A stretch of DNA of 7,579 nt, taken from contig DATKCN010000002.1 in the NCBI GenBank assembly GCA_035513175.1, forward strand, positions 1 to 7,579, written 5' to 3'. Shown piece by piece: positions 1-4,345 of this stretch. Below the pieces are notes generated by a model. It was not told the origin of the DNA. It did no database searches and saw only the letters and a list, made by a program, of their open reading frames with translations. Numbering within the stretch: position 1 is the first letter of the stretch; the number at the start of each line of letters is the position of its first letter. Position numbers and translations under genes: made by a program. Source of the DNA: DATKCN01 sp035513175. Lineage in GTDB: Bacteria; Chloroflexota; Chloroflexia; Thermomicrobiales; CFX8.

Positions 1-1
1 G

Positions 2-376
2 GATGCGCTCATCATCGGCATAGCGCAGGCGACGGCCCTCTTCCCGGGCGTGTCGCGCTCCGGCAGCACCATCATCGCCGGGCTGTTCAGCGGCTTGAGC
101 CGCCCGGTGGCAGCCCGCTTATCGTTCATCCTCGGCGTCCCGATCATCTTCGCCGCCGGGCTGCGGGAGATGGTGCGGCTGGCGCGGGCTGGCATCCCGG
201 CGGACGAGCGCATGGTCTTCGTCGTCGGCGTGCTCTCCGCTGGCGCCGTCGGCTATCTGGCCATCTCCGGCCTGCTGCGCTTCCTGCAACGCAGCTCGAC
301 CGATGTCTTCGTGCTGTACCGCACGCTCATCGGCGTGAGTCTGCTGTTGTTACTGCTGGCTGGTTTCCGGGACTGA
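2..376 (+). CDS. uppP: Undecaprenyl-diphosphatase UppP, C-terminal part (5' truncated by window edge)
   Basis: Integral membrane phosphatase that converts undecaprenyl diphosphate to the monophosphate, recycling the lipid carrier for peptidoglycan and other surface polymers. The visible 124 codons run open from the window edge. Near the start they contain the family signature PGVSRSGST (about residues 15-23 of the fragment), which includes the conserved SRSG active-site arginine. Hydrophobic segments then alternate with short basic loops, as expected of the C-terminal membrane helices, and the protein ends LLAGFRD. Full-length members are about 265-280 residues, so a little less than half is present. 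A GTG at position 50 falls inside the signature motif and is not the true start. No convincing terminator follows the stop. Identification is firm from the motif; nothing can be said about its promoter. Confidence 0.93.
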   Translation, partial: DALIIGIAQATALFPGVSRSGSTIIAGLFSGLSRPVAARLSFILGVPIIFAAGLREMVRLARAGIPADERMVFVVGVLSAGAVGYLAISGLLRFLQRSSTDVFVLYRTLIGVSLLLLLLAGFRD

Positions 377-476
377 GCGCCTCAATGACGGGCGTGCCAT
401 CCCTTTGGACACCCGCTTGTGCCCACACGCACGACCCCACAGCACACCACTACCGGACGCACGGGCAACCGTACCC

Positions 477-504
477 CTAATCTCTAATCTCTAATTCCTA
501 ATCC
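477..504. repeat. Short tandem heptamer repeat, 4 copies
   Basis: Four consecutive 7-bp units read CTAATCT, CTAATCT, CTAATTC and CTAATCC. The AT-rich block stands out from the GC-rich surroundings and lies about 100 bp after the uppP stop. A second heptamer array with a different unit lies at 5625-5648. Such short arrays can vary in copy number by replication slippage; no function is evident. Confidence 0.85.
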
Positions 505-527
505 CTGCCTACACCCGCGCACATCTA

Positions 528-556
528 TTGACAAATCAGAACATATGTACTACTCT
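528..556 (+). promoter_or_regulatory. Sigma70-type promoter with LexA-like dyad in the spacer
   Basis: A perfect -35 hexamer TTGACA (528-533) is followed by a 17-nt spacer and TACTCT (551-556), which keeps the key T, A and final T of a -10 box. Initiation would be near 562-564. The spacer contains GAACATATGTAC (539-550), one base away from the palindrome GAAC-N4-GTTC bound by LexA/DinR in Gram-positive-type bacteria. Its placement between -35 and -10 suits a repressor. No clear gene follows on this strand before the oppositely oriented lipoprotein gene, so the product is unknown. Confidence 0.5.
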
Positions 557-564
557 AGCATCAC

Positions 565-616
565 GACGGTAGAGGGTGGCGATCCTCGTAAAACATCGCC
601 TTGAGCCGTCAACGGC
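565..616 (+). other. Possible structured RNA leader downstream of the 528-556 promoter
   Basis: Just after the inferred transcription start, GGCGAT (578-583) can pair with ATCGCC (595-600). This hairpin can be enclosed by GACGG (565-569) pairing with CCGTC (606-610). A competing hairpin, GCCGT (605-609) with ACGGC (612-616), uses the same bases, so two alternative folds are possible. It matches no riboswitch or small RNA class that I recognise. GC-rich DNA readily gives such pairings by chance, so this is tentative. Confidence 0.2.
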
Positions 617-796
617 CGTCTCACCTCTCAACTCCCGCCCGTGGCGCCGAGCTGTCACGAGAGTCGCCCGGTTTTTCAGAATCGGCTAAAAGTCCCCGGC
701 AGGCCGTGCCCGTTTCCCGCGCTGCCGTGCCCTGAGGCCCAGCCTTCGGGACCATCATCGTCGCCAGGCGCCTGGGGTTGATGGTGGGAAAGGGGA

Positions 797-820
797 CTGG
801 GATGGCCAACGCCATCCCAG
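797..820 (-). terminator. Terminator-like hairpin downstream of the lipoprotein gene
   Basis: A perfect 10-bp stem (CTGGGATGGC, 797-806, with GCCATCCCAG, 811-820) closes a 4-nt loop. It lies 20 nt beyond the lipoprotein stop codon. On the minus strand it is followed by TCCCCTTTCCC, so the T tract is weak. The position and stability suggest a transcription terminator for the lipoprotein gene. Being symmetrical, it could also stop a plus-strand transcript from the 528-556 promoter. Confidence 0.6.
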
Positions 821-839
821 CCTCCTCGGTGAATGTGGA

Positions 840-1796
840 TTACGCGCGGGGCAGTTGGCTGGTGTCGTCGTCCGGACCGGCTTTCGGCTCAGACGTGCCG
901 TCCCCATCCGTTTCCGCCTGGGGCTCGACGGGCGGCGTGGTTTCGGCCGTGCTGGGCGCGAACGGGTTGCCGGGGCCGATGCCCTCGCCAGCGCCTGCTG
1001 CCATCGGAGTCATGCTGGTCGTGGCCGGTGCTGCGCCCAACGGCGCCGGCTGGAGGCGGCTCTGGATCAGGAAGTAGGCGGCGACCGCGATGGCCAGCAC
1101 GATGGCCACGATCACGGCGATCATGATGATCGACATGCCCCCGCCGCCGGACCCGCCATCCGTCGAGACGGCCGTCAGCGTGGTCGTGCCGGTAATCGGC
1201 AGGTCCCAGCGCACCTGGTTGTCGCCGACGCGCTCGCCGTTGGTCTCGGTAACCTCGCCGGGCATCGTCACCAGATAGACGAAGGCGAACATCTCGCTGG
1301 GGTCCATGCCGAGATCGTCGGCTTCGCTCTCCTGGTCCTCGAAGACGTCATCGCTGTTGACCGTGAGCTCCAGCCGGTAGAGGTCGCCATCCTTCACGAT
1401 CGAGCCGTCGAACGTGTTGACAGTCTCCGTCTCGGGGTCTGAGTCGGCGAACATCTCGTTCAGGGTGCTGCCAAGGTCGCTGGAGTCGTCATAGTCCTTG
1501 CTGACGCGCCAGCCGACGAACTCGTCGTTATCGATCTCTTCGTAGGTGAACCCAGCGGCTTCCGCCTCGGCTCGCGTCTCGTCGGAGTCCTCGAAGGGGT
1601 CGGCGTCCTCACCGCCCATGGCCTCGAGCTGGTCGAGCCCTTCGCGCTCGATCGTCGTCTGCAGTGTATGCAGGGCGCCGAGATCGCCGTCAAAGACGCT
1701 CTCGATGCGGACCTCGATGCAGCCGCCAAGCACTGTGGCCAGCAGCAGCGTCGCGACGATCGCGCGCGAAACGCGCCGGAGCTTCATGCGGTTCAT
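840..1796 (-). CDS. Acidic lipoprotein with C-terminal transmembrane helix (LppM/DUF3153-like)
   Basis: Predicted 318-residue envelope protein. The N-terminus has a basic stretch (KLRRVSR), a hydrophobic core and the lipobox LGGC, so residue Cys26 should be lipidated after signal peptidase II cleavage. Residues 27-213 form an acidic extracytoplasmic domain opening CIEVRIESVFDGDLG, whose pattern recalls the LppM/DUF3153 family; this match is from memory. A Gly-rich linker (214-220) leads to a membrane helix at about 221-244, then a roughly 74-residue low-complexity tail rich in Pro, Ala, Thr and Asp. The start is fixed by AAGGAGG (1802-1808) five bases upstream of the ATG. An upstream in-frame ATG at 1895 would add 33 non-signal-like residues and bury the signal peptide. 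The gene stands alone, divergent from the regulator gene and followed by a hairpin. Confidence 0.85.
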   Translation of the reverse strand: MNRMKLRRVSRAIVATLLLATVLGGCIEVRIESVFDGDLGALHTLQTTIEREGLDQLEAMGGEDADPFEDSDETRAEAEAAGFTYEEIDNDEFVGWRVSKDYDDSSDLGSTLNEMFADSDPETETVNTFDGSIVKDGDLYRLELTVNSDDVFEDQESEADDLGMDPSEMFAFVYLVTMPGEVTETNGERVGDNQVRWDLPITGTTTLTAVSTDGGSGGGGMSIIMIAVIVAIVLAIAVAAYFLIQSRLQPAPLGAAPATTSMTPMAAGAGEGIGPGNPFAPSTAETTPPVEPQAETDGDGTSEPKAGPDDDTSQLPRA

Positions 1797-1801
1797 CCGA
1801 A

Positions 1802-1808
1802 CCTCCTT
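1802..1808 (-). promoter_or_regulatory. Ribosome binding site deciding the lipoprotein start
   Basis: AAGGAGG on the minus strand lies 5 nt before the ATG at 1796-1794. It is a full Shine-Dalgarno match and selects this start over the in-frame ATG at 1895. Confidence 0.85.
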
Positions 1809-1921
1809 GTTATTCTGGCCACGGCGCACGACGTGGCGCGGCTGATTGTGAAAACTGTTCCCGCCAGCGTAGCATGTGGCGGCCCACTCCAACAATCACC
1901 AATCGTCCTTACTCCAGCTCC

Positions 1922-1950
1922 TTGACATCCTACAAATCCATCTTTACAAT
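1922..1950 (+). promoter_or_regulatory. Strong sigma70-type promoter of the ArsR-SRPBCC unit
   Basis: Perfect TTGACA (1922-1927), 17-nt spacer, then TACAAT (1945-1950), one base from consensus. Initiation would be near 1957, about 20 nt before the regulator ATG at 1978. This excludes the longer reading frame starting at 1876, which would begin upstream of the promoter. Confidence 0.85.
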
Positions 1951-1968
1951 ACAAATGTCTTTCGAAAG
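1931..1968 (+). promoter_or_regulatory. Candidate operator elements overlapping promoter and start site
   Basis: Two direct TACAAAT copies (1931-1937 and 1950-1956) are spaced 19 bp start to start. They are followed by a perfect 10-bp palindrome, CTTTCGAAAG (1959-1968), at the inferred transcription start. ArsR-type dimers usually bind dyads over their own promoters, so autoregulation through one of these is plausible but unproven. Confidence 0.35.
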
Positions 1969-1977
1969 GCGGGGCAG

Positions 1978-2592
1978 ATGCTGGACGTACTGTATATCGA
2001 TGACATTGAGCAGGCCGGAGCCCTGCTCAAGCCCGTGCGGGTCGAGCTGCTGAAACGCATGGCCGAGCCGACGACCTGCTCGCAGCTGGCGTCCGAGCTG
2101 GGCGAGGTGTCGCAGAAGCTCTACTACCACGTGAAGGTGCTGGAGCGGGCCGGGCTGGTTGAGAAGGTGTCGGAACGGCGGGTGGGCGGCATCATGGAGG
2201 GGCTGTACCAGGCGGTAGCCCGTTCCTACTGGCTCTCCCCGGAGCTGGTGGGACGCATCGGCGGCCAGCAGCCAGCGCGGGACCTGCTGAGCCTGGGCTA
2301 CGTGCTCTCACTGGCGGAAGAGCTGCAACGCGACATCGGCCTGCTGGCGGCCGGTAGCGACGAGCAGATCCCCTCCGCCGGGCTGATGGCCCGCATCGAG
2401 CTGCGGGACGACGCCGAACGGGCCGCGTTCCTGCGGGATCTGCAGCAGACCGTGCAGTCGCTGGCCGAACGCTACGGCGCTCGCGATGGCGCGCAACCGG
2501 GCCCGGGCAGCTCGCACGCTTTCCGGCTGATGCTGGCCTGCTATCCCGACCCGAATCCCGCCGCGCCCGCCCCACGGCCCGCTGATGCCTGA
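1978..2592 (+). CDS. ArsR-family (HTH_20 type) winged-helix transcriptional regulator
   Basis: 204-residue DNA-binding regulator. The N-terminal domain has the ArsR layout: a helix with LLKPVRVELLKRM (about 17-29), then the helix-turn-helix TTCSQLASELGEVSQKLYYH (32-51), whose recognition helix carries the typical Q-KLYYHVKVLE pattern, and a wing at about 62-80 (EKVSERRVGGIMEGLY). The remaining 120 residues are largely helical and probably serve dimerisation or ligand sensing. They lack the CxC or His-rich metal sites of true arsenic or zinc sensors; only Cys34 and Cys188 are present. The start is chosen because the promoter at 1922-1950 puts the transcript start about 20 nt upstream; an ATG at 1876 would precede the promoter. 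A Pro/Ala-rich tail ends the protein. It precedes an SRPBCC gene by 45 nt, probably in one transcript. Confidence 0.88.
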   Translation: MLDVLYIDDIEQAGALLKPVRVELLKRMAEPTTCSQLASELGEVSQKLYYHVKVLERAGLVEKVSERRVGGIMEGLYQAVARSYWLSPELVGRIGGQQPARDLLSLGYVLSLAEELQRDIGLLAAGSDEQIPSAGLMARIELRDDAERAAFLRDLQQTVQSLAERYGARDGAQPGPGSSHAFRLMLACYPDPNPAAPAPRPADA

Positions 2593-2637
2593 ACACTGAG
2601 AAGCCGACGAATCCGAACACACAGAAATGAGGACCAC

Positions 2638-3516
2638 ATGCGCACTGCACAGGCAGTCGTGACGATCGACGCGACCCCGGAGGATGTCTTCCGGGCCTTG
2701 ACCGAGAGCGATCAGCTCAACGAATGGTTCAGCGAGCACAGCGATATCGCACTGGACGATGGCCGCTACGACTTCTGGGGCCGTCACACGGTCGGCGCGC
2801 CAGAGCGGGAGGAAGGCCGGCACACGATCGAAACCCTCGAACACGGGCGGCGGCTCGTCTATCGCTGGCGCCTGAGCGGCCAGGATTCGACGGTCGACAT
2901 CCGGCTGGCTCCGGTTGGCGGCGGCGTTGAGCTGAGCCTGCGCCATGACGGCCTGACGCCCAGGGCACTGCATCGCACGTCGCTGTACGACTTCTGGTCG
3001 CTGGCGCTGGAGAATCTGCGGGCCTGGTGCGAACGGGGCCAGATCGGCTCACGGCCTGACTTCGCGCTCAGCCCGCTTGCTGATGCCGTCGCCAGCGTGC
3101 AGATCGAGGCCCCGGCGGAAGAGGTGTTCGACGCGCTGCTGGACCCCGCTCAGATCGGGCGCTTCGCCGGTGGCGAGCAGCCGGTGGTGGAGCGGCGCCG
3201 TGGCGGGCGCTACAGCTTCGGCTGGGAGGGCGGCGGCCCGATCAAGATCCTGGAGATCGTGCCGAACGAGCGGCTGGCGTATTCCTGGAGCCACGGCGAC
3301 CCGGAGACCGTCGTGACCTGGACGCTGGAAGGCTCCGGCGGCGGCACACGGCTGACGCTGGTGCACAGCGGCTTCGCCCCGGACCAGGAGCGCGAGGACT
3401 ACCGCATCGGCTGGCTGCACTTCCTGAACCGCATCAAGCACATGGTCGAGCAGGGCCCGGAGTGGCGGCCGATCGAGATCGTCTCGGAGGAGCTGCATTA
3501 CGAGGTGGCGGTGTAG
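2638..3516 (+). CDS. Tandem SRPBCC (AHSA1-like) domain protein
   Basis: 292-residue soluble protein made of two START/SRPBCC-fold units. Domain 1 spans about residues 5-133 (VTIDATPEDVFRALTESDQL, then a WF motif, ending in the helix FWSLALENLRAWCERG). Domain 2 spans about 150-272 (VQIEAPAEEVFDALLDP, later RLAYSW, TWTLE and a C-terminal helix FLNRIKHMVEQG). Each shows the family's opening strand, xxPxxxVFxAL helix and long final helix, so the gene looks like an internal duplication. SRPBCC domains hold hydrophobic ligands in a central cavity; the ligand here is unknown. GAGGA (2629-2633) lies 4 nt before the ATG. ArsR regulators paired with AHSA1-type genes are a recurrent arrangement; most partners have a single domain of about 150 residues, so the doubled form is less usual. 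Confidence 0.88.
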   Translation: MRTAQAVVTIDATPEDVFRALTESDQLNEWFSEHSDIALDDGRYDFWGRHTVGAPEREEGRHTIETLEHGRRLVYRWRLSGQDSTVDIRLAPVGGGVELSLRHDGLTPRALHRTSLYDFWSLALENLRAWCERGQIGSRPDFALSPLADAVASVQIEAPAEEVFDALLDPAQIGRFAGGEQPVVERRRGGRYSFGWEGGGPIKILEIVPNERLAYSWSHGDPETVVTWTLEGSGGGTRLTLVHSGFAPDQEREDYRIGWLHFLNRIKHMVEQGPEWRPIEIVSEELHYEVAV

Positions 3517-3522
3517 GTGGCC

Positions 3523-3566
3523 CGGATGAATAGCGCTTTTCAGTAATGAGAAGGGCTGTTCATCCG
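3523..3566. terminator. Long bidirectional hairpin between convergent genes
   Basis: CGGATGAATAGC (3523-3534) and downstream bases pair with 3547-3566, giving a 20-bp stem with one G-G mismatch and two G-T wobbles around a GTAA loop. It starts 7 nt after the SRPBCC stop and ends 3 nt before the stop of the convergent 109-residue gene. It therefore likely terminates both transcripts. There is no strong T tract outside the stem; the short TTTT and GAGAA runs are inside the paired arms. Confidence 0.6.
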
Positions 3567-3569
3567 CAT

Positions 3570-3899
3570 TCAGGCCAGGTCGTCGGCCAGCAGGGCTTCG
3601 GGCAGCGGATGGGCCTCTGACATCATCGCCAGCGTGCGGTCGTTGGGGCGCAGCGGGATCACAAAGATGGGCACGCCATCGTCGATCTGAATCTCCATCA
3701 CCCGGTCGGAGACGCGATCCAGAACGTCGAACGTATCTTCGAAATCCATGATCGCCACGAGATGAATCGCCTTAGGATCGTCAATTCCGCACTCGACGCG
3801 GAACCTGGCATCGGGATAGTACTGAAGCACGAGGCGCTTTAGCTCGGCTACCGCGGCGTCGATCTGCTCTTGGGTGGGATCAGGCGGCCAGTGTGTCAT
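3570..3899 (-). CDS. Conserved-looking 109-residue protein coupled to HEPN gene; candidate antitoxin or partner
   Basis: Unrecognised small acidic protein, cytosolic, with no signal or membrane segment. Residues 10-27 form a probable helix (EQIDAAVAELKRLVLQYYP). An alternating strand/helix region follows: RFRVECGIDDP (32-42), IHLVAIMDFED (45-55), the helix FDVLDRVSDRVMEIQIDDG (57-75) and strand VPIFVIPLRP (76-85). The layout and position loosely recall the core of a minimal nucleotidyltransferase, the usual HEPN partner, but the GSxxxG motif and the paired catalytic aspartates are absent. If related, it would be degenerate. Its ATG overlaps the HEPN stop in an ATGA tetranucleotide, so translation is coupled. 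I recall similar short proteins in Chloroflexota and cyanobacteria, without a known function. Antitoxin is an inference from context only. Confidence 0.8.
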   Translation of the reverse strand: MTHWPPDPTQEQIDAAVAELKRLVLQYYPDARFRVECGIDDPKAIHLVAIMDFEDTFDVLDRVSDRVMEIQIDDGVPIFVIPLRPNDRTLAMMSEAHPLPEALLADDLA

Positions 3900-4291
3900 C
3901 GCGCGCTGCCTTCATCGTCTCGAATCGTGCGAACGAATGTAAGGGTCAGACGGATCATTCGTCGCGCTTCGGCGAAAGTGATCGGTCGCTCTGAGTAGTC
4001 CGCCCGCTGGCGAAGCACGTAAGTGTCTTCGAGTATGCCACGCAACTCCGCCCCGTAGCGCTTGCGACGATTGATGAGCAGGCCATCGAATTGGGACGGA
4101 ACGAAACGATGGTTCCAGATGCCGTCTCGTGGCCGGATACCTTCACGATCCAAGGCATCGATGGCAGCCTGGAAGCAGGCGTAGTAGCAGCGGTTGGCAC
4201 AGTTGTTATAGCGGGCGCTGGAGAGTTCGCTCTCCGCGCCCGCCAGACTTTCGAGGGCTTTCATTAAGTATGGGCGGTCGATTTCCTGCAT
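3896..4291 (-). CDS. HEPN domain protein (UPF0332 type)
   Basis: 131-residue all-helical protein. An N-terminal helix (YLMKALESLAGAESELSSAR, 8-27) leads to the family hallmark NRCYYACFQAA (33-43). WNHRFVPSQF (59-68) corresponds to the conserved His-containing loop, and the final helices carry LRQRADYSERPITFAEARRM (93-112), the typical R-x-DY plus 'IT-x-x-EA' pattern. HEPN proteins are RNA-associated and many are toxin RNases of toxin-antitoxin or defence systems. No textbook RX4-6H motif is seen, so nuclease activity is uncertain. The start at 4291 is preferred: a TACAAT box at 4304-4299 lies 7 nt before it, suggesting a leaderless message, and no Shine-Dalgarno is present. An in-frame ATG at 4336 lies inside the IS terminal repeat and is an accident; ATG at 4264 is an alternative. 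It overlaps the downstream gene by 4 nt. Confidence 0.85.
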   Translation of the reverse strand: MQEIDRPYLMKALESLAGAESELSSARYNNCANRCYYACFQAAIDALDREGIRPRDGIWNHRFVPSQFDGLLINRRKRYGAELRGILEDTYVLRQRADYSERPITFAEARRMIRLTLTFVRTIRDDEGSAR

Positions 4292-4298
4292 GGTGGGT

Positions 4299-4304
4299 AT
4301 TGTA
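4299..4304 (-). promoter_or_regulatory. Candidate -10 box for a leaderless HEPN transcript
   Basis: TACAAT on the minus strand is followed by 7 nt and then the ATG at 4291, so initiation would fall on or next to the start codon. The place for a -35 box (4322-4327) reads AAGGGC and spans the IS boundary. Any original -35 was either weak or removed by the insertion. Confidence 0.4.
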
Positions 4305-4308
4305 GCGG

Positions 4309-4325
4309 ACCCCACCCCCCGGCCC
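4309..4325. repeat. Partial copy of GC-rich intergenic repeat abutting the IS left end
   Basis: CACCCCCCGGCCC (4313-4325) is an exact 13-bp direct repeat of 5566-5578 on the other side of the IS. Similarity continues outward with one mismatch over 3 further bases. It touches the left inverted repeat directly, while the right copy is separated from the IS by 6 bp. Confidence 0.7.
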
Positions 4326-4344
4326 TTCTCTACCATACAGTTTG
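4326..4344. repeat. IS left terminal inverted repeat
   Basis: Exact reverse complement of 5541-5559 over 19 bp. The next inner bases differ, although AGAAGG-like and AGAATGAGG-like stretches continue a weak similarity. Confidence 0.92.
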
Positions 4345-4345
4345 G

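Larger units (their letters stand above)
377..839. other. Long intergenic region between uppP and the lipoprotein gene
   Basis: This stretch of about 460 bp has no convincing protein-coding gene on either strand. It holds a heptamer repeat (477-504), a plus-strand promoter with a dyad in its spacer (528-556), potential RNA hairpins (565-616), a 12-bp perfect palindrome (CCAGGCGCCTGG, 764-775) and a terminator-like hairpin (797-820). Short open frames exist, such as a 46-codon GTG frame at 641 and a minus-strand frame 621-815. They lack ribosome binding sites and recognisable protein character. Confidence 0.7.

Noticed and set aside
477..504. Possible CRISPR array or telomere-like repeat
   Set aside because: The units are 7 bp with no spacers, and only four copies. 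It is a simple short tandem repeat.
764..775. 12-bp perfect palindrome CCAGGCGCCTGG as an operator
   Set aside because: There is no promoter next to it, and perfect GC palindromes of this size arise readily in such DNA. It is noted in the intergenic entry only.
621..815. 64-codon minus-strand frame downstream of the lipoprotein gene
   Set aside because: It overlaps the terminator hairpin, has no ribosome binding site and has low-complexity composition.
855..1442. 195-codon plus-strand open frame across the lipoprotein gene
   Set aside because: It is antisense to a gene with a lipobox, membrane helix and full Shine-Dalgarno. The translation is Arg/Gly-rich with no recognisable domain, as expected of a GC-rich shadow frame.
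1876..1977. N-terminal extension of the ArsR regulator from ATG 1876
   Set aside because: This start lies upstream of the strong promoter at 1922-1950, and the extra 34 residues do not resemble an ArsR N-terminus.
2308..2973. 221-codon minus-strand frame across the end of the regulator and start of the SRPBCC gene
   Set aside because: It spans two well-supported plus-strand genes and shows no domain of its own.
4292..4336. N-terminal extension of the HEPN protein from ATG 4336
   Set aside because: The start codon lies in the IS inverted repeat and the extra residues are encoded by IS end and intergenic repeat, so it arose by insertion.
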